Below, in pieces: positions 45,158-56,328 of a stretch of 64,000 bases of DNA (positions are counted from its first letter, which is position 1; each line of letters begins with the position of its first letter). The notes beneath the pieces are model-generated. The model was given only the letters and a program-made list of their open reading frames with translations, was not told the DNA's origin and did not search any database. The stretch covers positions 558,001-622,000 of the forward strand of contig CP107049.1 of assembly GCA_025736915.1 (NCBI GenBank), in the 5' to 3' direction. This stretch comes from Acinetobacter nosocomialis. GTDB taxonomy: Bacteria; Pseudomonadota; Gammaproteobacteria; Pseudomonadales; Moraxellaceae. Position numbers and translations under genes: made by a program.

Positions 45158-45647
45158 ATATAAATTTTATTTAAATATAAGTAAATTTTAAAACTTAAAT
45201 ATTATTATGAAGATTAATTTAAATATATAGAATAAATTATGCGACACGATTAACAAAAATTTAATTTTAAGTAGATTATTTTTTAATTTATATAAAAATT
45301 AGGACCAGTCTAGCAATTAAAAATTAATTATTTAAATATCAATATATTAACAATTTATTTTCAAGATTAGATATAAGAAAAACGCTTTAATCTCACAAAA
45401 TATTCTTTATATTATTGTAAATAAATTTTACCTTTCATTAAAAAATTAATAGTTGATTTAAACACTCAGAATTACCACCAGACCTTGGGTCACACGCATT
45501 TTAAGCACATTAATTTTTATAATTAAACTTAAGAAAACCACTCAACTTAAAGGTTTGCTTAAGTAATTTTCATACTGTATTTTAAAAAATGAAAAATAAA
45601 TAATTTTATATATTAAAGATAGATCTAATAATAAAAGTGAGATCAAA
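45158..45647. other. Very AT-rich interval before aspT
   Basis: About 490 bases without a gene, almost all A and T. It must hold the aspT promoter; GTGAGATCAAA directly precedes the ATG. No repeat or RNA fold could be made out with confidence. Confidence 0.55.
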
Positions 45648-47333
45648 ATGATTGAATGGTTACAAGGTGTTTTAAAGCACAGCCCCGAAATATTATTGTT
45701 CTTATCACTCGCAATCGGCTTCTGGATTGGACAGTTCCAGTTTGGAAAATTTCAGTTTGGTGGAGTCGCAGGTTCCTTACTTGTAGCGGTCGTTTTAAGT
45801 CTTATTGGCGTACCGGTCGATAACGGCGTTAAAGCAATTTTGTTTGCTCTTTTCATTTACGCCGTAGGGTTTGAAAGTGGCCCCCAGTTTTTTAAATCAC
45901 TCGGACCACAGTCTATAAAAGAAATTTTGTTAGCAGTATTTATGGCAGTGTGTGGTTTAGTCACTGTTTTGGTCATGGCTAAGATTTTCCATCTCGATAA
46001 AGGCTTGGCTGCCGGACTCGCCGCTGGAGGCATGACTCAATCAGCCATTATTGGTACTGCTGGAGATGCCATTTCTAGACTCGATCTGCCTCTGGCTGAA
46101 ATTCAAAGACTTCAAGCAAATGTCGCGATTGGCTATGCGGTGACATACATTTTCGGTTCGTTGGGTGCAATCATTGTATGTGTAAATATCTTGCCTAAAT
46201 TTATGGGTAAAGAAATTCACGACGATGCTTTAAAAGCCCAAAGTGAACGACTTAAAGGTGCTTTTGAACTTGCACCGGGTCAGGAACTGGCAATGCCCGA
46301 GATTGTTGGCCGTATTTATAAAGTTAAACAAGCCAATGGACACACTATTGCGGAAATTGAAGCAAAAGAAGCCAGTATTACGATTGAACGGTTAAAACGT
46401 AAAGATCAGTTTATTGATGTTGCTCCTGAGCTGACATTACAGACTGACGATGTGGTATTGCTGGTTGGTCGCCGTGCAAATGTAGTTTCAGTTGCCGAGC
46501 AAATTGGGAGCGAATTACAGTCATCGCAAGGTATGGAAATGATTATGGATACCAGCGATGTCATCCTGAGAAATTCCAAATACATTAACCGTACCTTAGG
46601 TGATATTAAGGCCAATACTCCAGCTTATTTGAAGCATGGTATTTATGTACTTTCGATTAAACGTAACGATGAAACTCAACCTTTAAGTGATGACACCGTT
46701 TTAAAGCAAGGTGATGTCGTTACTGTCTATGGTACAAAAAGTGACCTCGATCGTTTAGTGAAAGAAGCTGGTAAAGCCTTACCTGAAAGCCTAAAAACAG
46801 ACTGGATTTTTCATGGTGCAGGTCTTGTCGTTGGCTTAGTGATTGGTCTTTTTGTGATTCGTTTGGGCGATGTGCCATTAACGCTTGGCGCTGGCGGTGG
46901 TGCTTTACTGTCAGGTCTTCTGTTTGGTTGGATTCGTAGTCGAAATCAGGTACATGGCAATATGCCGTTAGCGGCTTCACAGCTTCTTAAAGACTTAGGT
47001 TTGGCAGGCTTTGTTGCAGCGGTTGGCTTACAATCAGGTTTACAGGCCATTCAAACCATTAAAGAAAGTGGTCTTTCACTCTTTATGATTGGAGTAGTTG
47101 TAACACTGGTTCCGTTGCTGCTTTCTATGCTGTTTGCTCGTTATGTTCTGCGTTATAGCAACGTTGCGGTAATGGCTGGAGCGCTATCTGGTTCACGTAG
47201 TGCAAACCCTGCTTTTGGTGCCATCTTAGACAAAGCAGGCAACTCAATTCCGACTGTTCCTTTCGCAATCACCTATGCCCTCGCAAATGTGTTCTTGACC
47301 TTACTCGGACCACTGATCGTAGGCTTAGCCTGA
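45648..47333 (+). CDS. aspT: Aspartate:alanine antiporter AspT
   Basis: A 561-residue carrier of the aspartate:alanine exchanger family: membrane segments at both ends with two TrkA-C-type cytoplasmic domains between them (about residues 205-375). The repeated GMTQSAIIGTAGDAIS (about 127-142) and SGSRSANPAFGAILDKAGN (about 515-533) are the family's GxxT-type motifs. It swaps aspartate in for alanine out. With the decarboxylase aspD next to it, the pair makes a proton-motive-force generating and acid-consuming cycle, known in lactobacilli. The genes are 56 bases apart. Confidence 0.93.
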   Translation: MIEWLQGVLKHSPEILLFLSLAIGFWIGQFQFGKFQFGGVAGSLLVAVVLSLIGVPVDNGVKAILFALFIYAVGFESGPQFFKSLGPQSIKEILLAVFMAVCGLVTVLVMAKIFHLDKGLAAGLAAGGMTQSAIIGTAGDAISRLDLPLAEIQRLQANVAIGYAVTYIFGSLGAIIVCVNILPKFMGKEIHDDALKAQSERLKGAFELAPGQELAMPEIVGRIYKVKQANGHTIAEIEAKEASITIERLKRKDQFIDVAPELTLQTDDVVLLVGRRANVVSVAEQIGSELQSSQGMEMIMDTSDVILRNSKYINRTLGDIKANTPAYLKHGIYVLSIKRNDETQPLSDDTVLKQGDVVTVYGTKSDLDRLVKEAGKALPESLKTDWIFHGAGLVVGLVIGLFVIRLGDVPLTLGAGGGALLSGLLFGWIRSRNQVHGNMPLAASQLLKDLGLAGFVAAVGLQSGLQAIQTIKESGLSLFMIGVVVTLVPLLLSMLFARYVLRYSNVAVMAGALSGSRSANPAFGAILDKAGNSIPTVPFAITYALANVFLTLLGPLIVGLA

Positions 47334-47374
47334 TTTTATACATTGAATTAGAAATTTTATTCATCTCACTATAA

Positions 47375-48988
<1,614 letters not shown>

Positions 48989-48996
48989 GTACATAT

Positions 48997-49028
48997 AAAA
49001 AGTGAGGCTCTAGCAGCCTCACTTTTTT
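48997..49028. terminator. Bidirectional terminator after aspD
   Basis: AAAAAGTGAGGCT / AGCCTCACTTTTTT around loop CTAGC, between convergent aspD and the SDR gene. Confidence 0.88.
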
Positions 49029-49052
49029 ACGACCAATTTATTCATTGTTTAT

Positions 49053-49817
49053 CTAGGTTTTACAAATAGTCACTCCACCATCGGCGAGTACAGCACTGCC
49101 TGTAATAAAGCTTGCATCATCACTCACTAAAAAGAGCGCCACCTTTGCAATTTCATCGGGTTCTGCTAAACGTTTCATCGCATGTATGCTTTTTACAAAC
49201 TCTAGAACTTCTGGAGAAGAAGCGGCCTCTTGACCCATTGAAGTATTTGTTCCTCCGGGTAAAAGTGCATTTACTCGAATGCCTGACGTTGCATATTCTG
49301 CTGCCATCACTTTAGTTAAACCAATGAGTCCTGCTTTGCTTGCAGCATAAGCCGCCATTTGAGGAAACCCGATATGATGACCGACAAAAGATGATGTAAA
49401 CAGTATTGAACCATAGCCTTGCTTTAACATGACTTTAAGCTGCTCTCTGGCAGACTGAAACGCACTGGTTAAATTGCTATGAATCACATGATTCCAATTT
49501 TCATCGGTTGTGTCGTGAGTCAGTTGATATTCTCCCAACAGGCCTGCGTTATTAAACGCAATATCTAACCTGCCATAATATTGCGTAGCCATATCAATTG
49601 CTTTTTGCATGGTTGTGGGGTCATTAAGATCCCCTGCAATAAAGTGTGCAACGACTCCGTCTCGATTCAAACTATCGCAAAGCTCTTTTAAAACACGCTC
49701 ACGGCGTGCAACCAGAATAACTTTCGCTCCTTCGGCTACAAATAACGACGCGGCACTTAAACCTATACCTGAACTTGCACCTGTAATAATAGCCACTTTG
49801 TCTTTTAATCTGCTCAT
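49053..49817 (-). CDS. Short-chain dehydrogenase/reductase
   Basis: A 254-residue classical SDR. The cofactor motif TGASSGIG is at about residues 12-19, NNAG at about 89-92, the catalytic Ser in FTSSF and the YAASK Tyr/Lys pair at about 154-158. I start at MSRLKDK, an ATG with GGA nine bases upstream; a GTG two codons earlier is also possible. Genes of this kind oxidise or reduce a wide range of alcohols and ketones; the substrate is not predictable. It is transcribed alone. Confidence 0.88.
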   Translation of the reverse strand: MSRLKDKVAIITGASSGIGLSAASLFVAEGAKVILVARRERVLKELCDSLNRDGVVAHFIAGDLNDPTTMQKAIDMATQYYGRLDIAFNNAGLLGEYQLTHDTTDENWNHVIHSNLTSAFQSAREQLKVMLKQGYGSILFTSSFVGHHIGFPQMAAYAASKAGLIGLTKVMAAEYATSGIRVNALLPGGTNTSMGQEAASSPEVLEFVKSIHAMKRLAEPDEIAKVALFLVSDDASFITGSAVLADGGVTICKT

Positions 49818-49939
49818 ACTCACAATTCCATCTTGATTAAATTGATGGATATATTTTGAGTAACCCGAAGAAAATAGACTCTCTGATTCTTGCTGTTTTT
49901 AAAAAATTAACTCTATAAAAACAGCCTACTAAAACAATT

Positions 49940-51007
49940 TTAGGTTCGTGCCAGTTCTGCTTCTTTCTCTAATAATGCACGTTTACGCTCAACGCCCCAA
50001 CGATACCCCGAAATAAAACCGTCATTTCGAACCACACGATGACATGGAATAGCAACAGCTAACATGTTTGCTGCACACGCCCCTGCAACGGCCCGAACGG
50101 CTTTAGGTGAACCTATCTTTTGGGCTATATCGGAATAACTGGCTGTCTGCCCCGCAGGAATTTCTTTCAAGGCTTGCCATACTCTTTGTTGAAATGCAGT
50201 CCCTTGAATATCTAGCGGTAAATCTAATCCAATTTGTGGCGCTTCAATAAACCCGACAATATGCGCAATCAGTTGCTCAAACTCATCATCACACCCTATC
50301 AAATCAGCTTCTGGAAATTTATCTTGTAAATCTTTTAAAAGCTTTTCAGGGTCATCGCCTAGCAAAATTGCACAAATTCCTTTCTGACTTTGGGCAACTA
50401 AAATGTCTCCTAAAGAGCACTCACCTATGGCGAAAAAAATGCGTACACCCTTACCACCAGATTTCCACTCTTTCGCTGTCATACCCAATAGCGAATTTGA
50501 ATTTTCATAGAACTGACTATTTGAATTAAAACCTGCATTAAATATTGCATCAGTCACACTGATATTTTCATCTAGGTTTTCTCTTAGCTTTTTACTTTTA
50601 TGGGCATCGGCATAGCCTTTAGGTGTTAGACCAGTAATTTGCTTAAAAACTCGGTGAAAATGGTATACGCTCATTCCCACATGATCTGCCACGTCCGATA
50701 AAGACAAGTTTTCTTCATGTAGTTCAATATATCTACAAGCTTTCTCGATTTTGTCTACAAGTTTTGGATCGTGTGCATTCGAGAGTCTATTTTGTACTTT
50801 TTGGCTTGCTCGATAACCATTTTTTTCTGCTTGCGCAGCACTCTCAAAGAACACTACATTCTCTTTTTTAGGTAGCCTTTTTGTACTTGATGGCAGGCAG
50901 TACATACCTGAGGTTTTCACGCCATAAACAAAATATGCATCAGCTTCTGTATTTCGATCTACAATTGCTTGCCATCTCTCTTCGTCTGTTATCCACTGAT
51001 TTTTCAT
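49940..51007 (-). CDS. ada: Ada-type O6-methylguanine-DNA methyltransferase with degenerate N-terminal domain
   Basis: A 355-residue three-part protein: an N-terminal Ada domain (1-75), an AraC-type helix-turn-helix domain (about 85-180) and a C-terminal O6-methylguanine methyltransferase with active site PCHRVVR (Cys about 322). The N-terminal domain of E. coli Ada binds zinc with Cys38, Cys42, Cys69 and Cys72. Here only the first remains (Cys37, in GMYCLPSS); the others are Ser41, Ser68 and Val71. Phosphotriester sensing through a Cys4 zinc site therefore looks lost, while the repair active site looks intact. ATG at 51007 is preferred since GAGGTGAG precedes it. Confidence 0.88.
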   Translation of the reverse strand: MKNQWITDEERWQAIVDRNTEADAYFVYGVKTSGMYCLPSSTKRLPKKENVVFFESAAQAEKNGYRASQKVQNRLSNAHDPKLVDKIEKACRYIELHEENLSLSDVADHVGMSVYHFHRVFKQITGLTPKGYADAHKSKKLRENLDENISVTDAIFNAGFNSNSQFYENSNSLLGMTAKEWKSGGKGVRIFFAIGECSLGDILVAQSQKGICAILLGDDPEKLLKDLQDKFPEADLIGCDDEFEQLIAHIVGFIEAPQIGLDLPLDIQGTAFQQRVWQALKEIPAGQTASYSDIAQKIGSPKAVRAVAGACAANMLAVAIPCHRVVRNDGFISGYRWGVERKRALLEKEAELART

Positions 51008-51085
51008 TTTGCTCACCTCAATTGCAATTTAATCTTTGATGACTCATTTTCGCAACTTTGTTGATAAGCAAAACTCTTGGTATTG

Positions 51086-51979
51086 CTATTTTAATCTTTT
51101 CAACGCAAAAACATTCCAATGCAACTTTACTCCCAGCACACCCAATAAAATTAAACCTGCACCTAAAATTTGAGTACTGGTCAGCACATGATCAAAGAAG
51201 AAATAATCAATCACTATGGTCGATATAGGATAAATAAAAGATAAGATCGCAATGTTATTTAAAGGTATTTTCTTAAATGCCGAGTACATTAAATAGTAAA
51301 GAAATGCCGTATGTAAAACTCCAAGCCCAAGTACGAACAACCACTGTTGACCTATCGGTGGGTTTGCAAAAACCGATATAAACGGAGTCATAACAATGGC
51401 CCCACTTAAGGTCTGTATAAGCACAATTAATAACGGCGGTGTGTTAGTTAGTTTTTTAGTCATTAGAACAGATATTGAGTACAGAGTAGTAGCAACTAAA
51501 ACCAGCCCCAAACCGACTAACTGATTAGAGTTCACCGAGGCACTGCCCAAACCTATAATTACGATGAGCCCAATAAAAGCGACTATGGTCCATAGCACAT
51601 CACTTTTATTTAGCTTTTCATGAAAGACCCAAGCCCCTAAAAATAAAATCACAAACGGGTTTACGTGATAAACAATCGTGGCTAAAGAAATAGAAGTTTT
51701 AGGGAAAGCAGCAAATAGCAGAACCCAGTTAAAAATAATAAGTAAGCCCGAAGTCACCATTAAAAATAGTTCTTTTTTGCCAAAGTATACTTTCTTAAAG
51801 TGGCCATAGAATAAACAGATGGGTATTAAGCATAGTGCTGATATAAGGCAGCGAAAAAATACAATGTTAATTGGTGATTGACCTGATTTAATCACAAATA
51901 GACCAATACTCCCTGAAAGCAGCATAGCTACAACCATTTCAAGTGTGCCGACTTTTCTTTTTAACTTGTGATCGTCCAC
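51086..51979 (-). CDS. EamA-family DMT transporter
   Basis: A 297-residue membrane protein with ten helices in two EamA repeats (KRKVGTLEMVVAMLLSGSIG at the start, SVLMTKKLTNTPPLLIVLIQ in the second half). DMT proteins of this type export amino acids or related metabolites. I start at a GTG at 51979 because GGAG lies six bases before it; the frame is open to a TTG at 51991. The substrate is unknown. Confidence 0.82.
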   Translation of the reverse strand: MDDHKLKRKVGTLEMVVAMLLSGSIGLFVIKSGQSPINIVFFRCLISALCLIPICLFYGHFKKVYFGKKELFLMVTSGLLIIFNWVLLFAAFPKTSISLATIVYHVNPFVILFLGAWVFHEKLNKSDVLWTIVAFIGLIVIIGLGSASVNSNQLVGLGLVLVATTLYSISVLMTKKLTNTPPLLIVLIQTLSGAIVMTPFISVFANPPIGQQWLFVLGLGVLHTAFLYYLMYSAFKKIPLNNIAILSFIYPISTIVIDYFFFDHVLTSTQILGAGLILLGVLGVKLHWNVFALKRLK

Positions 51980-52188
51980 AACTTTCTCCAATACCTTTAT
52001 ATCGTTAATTAATTGACTTATTTATATTTATCTAGTCGACTAGAGTTTCTTCAAATATGCCTTTGAATCTCAATAGAAATAAAACCCAGTCTATTTGAAT
52101 AAACTAGGTTTTTAGTAACTTAAGCCCAAAAGTCTAATTTCTTGTAAAACATACTAAATTGAACGTTGTTACTAATGTTCATACACTC

Positions 52189-52755
52189 TTATTTTTCTAA
52201 ACCAATCTGCTTCATGAATGCTTGGTTATCCCAAAATAAATATTCTTCATCCATCGTGCCATTCTTCCAATGACCTACCGTCACCATTTTAAATTTAAAT
52301 GCTTTGCCCGTAGGTGGAATAGTTTTGCCGTTACCAATTGGCATAGGTTGACTAAAATTACCTTCTATCTCACCAACAACACTTGTCCACTCTCCAGAAG
52401 CGATGCGTATAGGGTGTGTTTTGATTTTGGTATTAGGTGCAAAAACGAACATTTTTTTTAGTTCAACAATATGGTCTGGAATTCCAACCGTCGTACTTCC
52501 ATCTGGGTAATGCACGCGAATATTAACAGCATGACTTTCTTTCAAACGATCCCATTTTTGATTGCTATAAACATCAAAATCTAAGGTATCAAATTTAATG
52601 AGATGTTCCTTACCAATACGTTCTGCTTCTCTATATTGAGCTAGCTCTTTTGCATCTTTTTTTGACAATACCGAATCTGCTTGACTGGCAGTAGTGCCCA
52701 ATGTCATGACTAGGCCTAAAGCGATATGTGTAAATACACCTAATTTTTTCATCAT
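52189..52755 (-). CDS. Secreted SnoaL/ester-cyclase-like protein
   Basis: A 188-residue exported protein; a signal peptide ends near SQADS (about residue 28). The body, with HLIKFDTLDFDVYSNQKWDR, HYPDGSTTVGIPDHIVELKK and an EYLFWDNQAFMKQIGL end, is of the NTF2-like/SnoaL ester-cyclase pattern common in periplasmic proteins of unknown function. AGGAAAA precedes MMKK. No operon partner is visible. Confidence 0.72.
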   Translation of the reverse strand: MMKKLGVFTHIALGLVMTLGTTASQADSVLSKKDAKELAQYREAERIGKEHLIKFDTLDFDVYSNQKWDRLKESHAVNIRVHYPDGSTTVGIPDHIVELKKMFVFAPNTKIKTHPIRIASGEWTSVVGEIEGNFSQPMPIGNGKTIPPTGKAFKFKMVTVGHWKNGTMDEEYLFWDNQAFMKQIGLEK

Positions 52756-53197
52756 ATATTTTCCTGGCAGCAATTTGAGTGGATTTGTAGTTAAACAATT
52801 TTCACACTCTTTTAATTATCAATTTATTATTTACAAGCTTTACCAAACCTATTTATTAATGAATGGATAGCTTTTAGAGTATGCTTGGGATGATTTATGC
52901 AGTCAAATACATAAAAACTTGTAGGCCATCTAAAGAGTGAAATGAAAAAATAATTTAATGATTAAAAGCTTTTATCAAATAATTCAATTATATAATTGCT
53001 CTTTATTTAAGCTCATTTTTTTAGATTAAAATAAAACCATTATGAACTTAAAGTAAAAAAACTACTAAAAATAAAGCCTTCCACTCTATTTTAATCAATA
53101 TGTTTTAAGTATTAATTAAAAATCAAATATCTAACTATTTTACAAATGTACTGTAAAAAGGATATATGAAGTTATACCCTTTTCAATCTGACAGGAG
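52756..53197. other. AT-rich interval
   Basis: About 440 bases without a gene between the SnoaL-like gene and the small hypothetical gene. Nothing beyond short A/T runs stood out. Confidence 0.5.
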
Positions 53198-53395
53198 CTA
53201 TGAATGATGTCTAAGTATATGTACTAAATGCTTATAATCCTTGCTACAAGCTTCTTCTATAACTTTATTAATATCACTTTTAGACCAATTCTGTTTGGAC
53301 GCAGCAAAAATAAAGACTGCTAATAAAACAAACTGATGTTCTCCAAAGCGAAAATAAACATTATTAACCTTTTTCGATGGTTTAAATAAATTCAT
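53198..53395 (-). CDS. Small hypothetical protein
   Basis: A 65-residue protein not recognised. It starts at MNLFKPSKKVNN, the only ATG; a TTG further upstream would add 13 residues. It has a hydrophobic centre (EHQFVLLAVFIFAASKQ) and a helical C-terminus rich in Lys and His. No strong ribosome-binding site is visible. It stands alone in AT-rich DNA, so it may be a chance ORF, but the amino acid composition is protein-like. Confidence 0.5.
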   Translation of the reverse strand: MNLFKPSKKVNNVYFRFGEHQFVLLAVFIFAASKQNWSKSDINKVIEEACSKDYKHLVHILRHHS

Positions 53396-54009
53396 AGCGG
53401 TGTTACATACATCATTCAAGGTTAATAAAATCAAATAATTTAATTATTTATTATATAGTTAATGCAAAATTCAGTATAAAACATATTATCTATGATATTT
53501 TTTAATTAAAATTTAGGCACTCTTCTATTTATAATTATAAATCAATAAGTTAATTACAATTAATTAGATAAACTTTATAAGATTGAATTTTATTTAATAT
53601 TTTTAATATATCAAAAAATTTAATTAGCTCTCTATTTAATACTTAGTTTCAAGGTTTTAAGTAAAATATGGGCATGAGTTGGTAAACAAATCAACTTTGC
53701 TGTCATAGCCTGATGAAGAAAAATTGCCCATTTATACATTGTAAAAAACTAACTATTCAGGGATATATCTAAAAATGGAGATAGATCGAACGAGGTTGAG
53801 AATGATGCAAAATACTCTAAATTTTGATCAATCTTATTAAATTAAACATTACATTTTTATAAATTAGATCATAATTCAACATATACCATTAAATACATAC
53901 AGTTCTGTCTGCTTTTTTGTTTAAATTTTATCCATTGCGACTAGTCTAACCGCCCTTCTATAAACTAAAATAACAAACCTAACACTTCCACAAATTGCAA
54001 TAAACCCTT
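53396..54009. other. AT-rich interval with a weak fold
   Basis: About 610 bases with no gene. ATGGGCA (about 53668) and TGCCCAT (about 53727) can pair across 50 bases with an inner AGTTG/CAACT stem; this is weak and could be chance. The rest is unstructured A/T-rich DNA. Confidence 0.4.
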
Positions 54010-54591
54010 ATGAATGCACAAATAAAATTAAAAAAACCATCAAAACGAGAAATCATTCTAAGCACTGCAACTCAGCTCTTTATTCAGGAAAGTTATATCG
54101 CTGTCGGTATAGACCGTATTATTGCTGAATCGGATATTGCTAAAGCGACTTTTTATAAACATTTTCCATCTAAAGAAGAACTGGTGGTCGCTTGCTTACA
54201 GCAGTTAAAACTCGATATTCAGACTGCTGTAGAAGAGCATATCTCGACACAATCAGTTCCTTTAGAAAAATTAGAACAACTGTATATGTGGTACATCAAT
54301 TGGGTAAATCAAAATGGTGCCAGAGGGTGTCCATTTCATAAAGCACGTATGGATGTAGGAAGCTTATACCCGTCTATTCAAGTCGTGCTAGATGAATATC
54401 GAAATTGGTTATTTGATACCACTACTTCTATTGTTAAGGAATTAGAAATAAAGGACCCTATAACGCTAACTCACCTATTTCTCTCTCTTCTAGATGGCTT
54501 AATTAATGGGTCTGTTTGCGAAGACAATCCGATTGAACCAGAGAAAACTTGGAACTATATCAATACATTAATTGAGCTAGAGACAACCTAA
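54010..54591 (+). CDS. TetR-family regulator
   Basis: A 193-residue TetR-type protein: helix-turn-helix with GIDRIIAESDIAKATFYKHF (about residues 32-51), then a C-terminal domain with ARGCPFHKA (about 100-108), the type in which a short Cys-Pro-Phe motif marks reactive-compound sensors. It is followed by a small membrane protein gene in the same direction, 127 bases away. Its target is unknown. Confidence 0.87.
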   Translation: MNAQIKLKKPSKREIILSTATQLFIQESYIAVGIDRIIAESDIAKATFYKHFPSKEELVVACLQQLKLDIQTAVEEHISTQSVPLEKLEQLYMWYINWVNQNGARGCPFHKARMDVGSLYPSIQVVLDEYRNWLFDTTTSIVKELEIKDPITLTHLFLSLLDGLINGSVCEDNPIEPEKTWNYINTLIELETT

Positions 54592-54718
54592 CTGGAAATC
54601 CAACCCTATATTTTCTAAAGAAATTAATTTATGTTCATCTCGGATAGCTTCTGCTTAAAATGAGGCTATCATCTTTTATTTCAATAATTTAGACATACAA
54701 TATTAAAAGTAATACTTT

Positions 54719-55048
54719 ATGAAAGCAGATAATAATTTACTAAATTCATCATTTAAGCAACGTACCCCTATTGGACTTATCATTTGTTATCTCATATTAG
54801 GTTTACCAGCCAGTCTAGCCATTGGTAGTTTAATTGCCCAACTTCTGACAATTAATATATCCAACTTTGAAGGGGGGCGTGGTTATGCTTGGATATCGAT
54901 ATGTATGGTTGTATCTCTGCTCTCTTATCTCACTTGTTTAATTACTCTACCTATTCTTTTAAAAAGATATGCTAAGGCTCTCTCTACTTTTGTGGTCATC
55001 TTTGGAATACTAAGTATCTTTTGCTTAACTTTTTTCTCATCTCTATAA
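54719..55048 (+). CDS. Small three-helix membrane protein
   Basis: A 109-residue protein with three hydrophobic segments (about residues 17-45, 58-80 and 88-107) and a basic RTPIGLIICY start. I do not recognise it. It follows the TetR-type gene on the same strand and ends at a strong palindrome. It could be the target of that regulator. Confidence 0.68.
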   Translation: MKADNNLLNSSFKQRTPIGLIICYLILGLPASLAIGSLIAQLLTINISNFEGGRGYAWISICMVVSLLSYLTCLITLPILLKRYAKALSTFVVIFGILSIFCLTFFSSL

Positions 55049-55216
55049 AACAGATAATTATTTTGGGTTTTAAATATCTTTGTTGCTATGACCCAATAGT
55101 TTTTAGCTAGATGAATCTAATAGAGGTCCTATTTTATTCATCATAACTTACCAACTTTTTCTGAGAGTCGTATTGTAAAGTCCCAAAGAGTAGTCACTTA
55201 CCTTTACCCTTAAAAC

Positions 55217-55248
55217 TGGCATGGTTATAGCCATGCCATATAACTTTT
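55217..55248. terminator. Terminator-like palindrome between convergent genes
   Basis: TGGCATGG and CCATGCCA, perfect arms with loop TTATAG, followed by AACTTTTT on the + strand and GTTTTAAG on the other. Confidence 0.65.
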
Positions 55249-55271
55249 TATATTCCTATCATTTAATTGAT

Positions 55272-55832
55272 TTACCTTAAACAGGTGGGCTTAAAAAAGC
55301 ACTCCATGGCTATATCCCTGTGCTCCAAACTGTTCGAGCTTAAGACCTGTAGCAACAAACCATCTATAAGGTTTATCACCATGTTGGCATCGAATTTTGG
55401 CTCATTAATTTCTCCGCTAAAAATCAGATCAAAAATTTCATGGCGCAACCATTTTCGATATTCAACCGCCATACGGTAAGCTTGCGGGTGAAGCAGTTTT
55501 ATTTCAAAAATAGCTTTAAGTAAAAGGTTATACAGGCTGTTTAAATTGGTATGTAAAACAATAATTTCTTTGAGTTTATTTTTTGACGTGTAGTAACGGT
55601 TTGAGTAGATGATAGAGAGCACTTCTTCTCTCAGTAAGCTTTTTTGAAAGGCGATGCACATTTCGATCAGGTGTTCTTTCGAGCCAAAATATTTATAAAA
55701 CGTGGATTTGGTGATGTTGGCTTCTTTAGCAATCAGGTCTACGCCTACATTATGGAACCCATGTATCGTCATGAGTTGAATGGTAGTTTGAATTACATGT
55801 AGTTTTTTGGAAGATGTTTCTAAATTTCGCAT
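55272..55832 (-). CDS. TetR-family regulator
   Basis: A 186-residue TetR-type protein with the helix-turn-helix NVGVDLIAKEANITKSTFYK (about residues 28-47). The C-terminal half (EIKLLHPQAYRMAVEYRKWL) is of the type seen with regulators of fatty acid or drug response genes. It ends at FKPTCLR, rather abruptly. No divergent partner gene survives on its 5' side: that side holds a broken fragment and the structured element, so its original target may have been lost. Confidence 0.84.
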   Translation of the reverse strand: MRNLETSSKKLHVIQTTIQLMTIHGFHNVGVDLIAKEANITKSTFYKYFGSKEHLIEMCIAFQKSLLREEVLSIIYSNRYYTSKNKLKEIIVLHTNLNSLYNLLLKAIFEIKLLHPQAYRMAVEYRKWLRHEIFDLIFSGEINEPKFDANMVINLIDGLLLQVLSSNSLEHRDIAMECFFKPTCLR

Positions 55833-55901
55833 AGTTTTACCGCTTAAAATAATTTTTTGTTGTATATAAAAGAGATATAAATACCCTCACTCTTAAAATG
55901 A

Positions 55902-56151
55902 GTGCTAAATACAGGTATAAGAAAGCCGCACAATAATGGTGTGCTCGCCTATCTCGGTTTTGTTGTTGCTATGATTTTTGGTCGTAACGATTTTTAAGGC
56001 GTAGAAAACCTAGAGTCGATTAAACCGTTTTATAGACTTTTTAAGCGGTATGGGCAAAGAGAATTTGGCAAAGGCCAATAAAGAAGAATTAGTACGCATG
56101 TGCGAACTCCTTTGGGTAATAAAGAAGTTTCACCATATTACTGTCAAATAA
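55902..56151 (+). pseudogene. Gene remnants in two frames
   Basis: A stretch with protein-like coding in pieces. From the GTG at 55902 to the TAA at 55995-55997 one frame reads ...NNGVLAYLGFVVAMIFGRNDF, a membrane-helix-like tail. From 56014 to the TAA at 56149-56151 another frame reads RLNRFIDFLSGMGKENLAKA followed by a helical, Leu- and Lys-rich segment ending in FHHITVK; a TAG sits just upstream of it at 56011-56013 and the only ATG is at 56050. No ribosome-binding site is seen. I read this as the decayed end of one or two genes, perhaps mobile-element derived. Confidence 0.4.
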
Positions 56152-56172
56152 TGGTGGCGAAACGAGAGAAGG

Positions 56173-56328
56173 TTGACAGACTGATACCCAAAAGATCAGC
56201 ACACCCGAAGGTGTCCCCCTCCCGTTCCGCCGCAGAGGGGGCACGCAGGGATGCCCACAAAAAAGAAATTCTTTTTCGTGTGCTTTGGGTATCCGACCTG
56301 TCAAAGTCGGCTGGCAATGTAGGCCAGC
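56173..56328. ncRNA. GC-rich multi-hairpin element (candidate structured RNA or mobile repeat)
   Basis: A long imperfect inverted repeat frames the element: TTGACAG-ACT-GATACCCAAA plus GCACAC on the left (56173-56204) pairs with GTGTGC-TTTGGGTATC-CGAC-CTGTCAA on the right (56278-56304). Inside are three small hairpins: CACC/GGTG, CCCCTC/GAGGGG and GGGCA/TGCCC. Just outside is GCTGGC/GCCAGC (56310-56328). CCGAC/GTCGG (56293-56310) is an alternative pairing. In 56201-56260, 42 of 60 bases are G or C, in otherwise AT-rich DNA. It could be a structured RNA, a prophage-type antisense regulator or a MITE-like repeat. Confidence 0.5.

Noticed and set aside
53668-53733. Possible long-range stem ATGGGCA/TGCCCAT as a small RNA or riboswitch
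   Set aside because: Only seven base pairs over a 50-base loop and no terminator; too weak to call.
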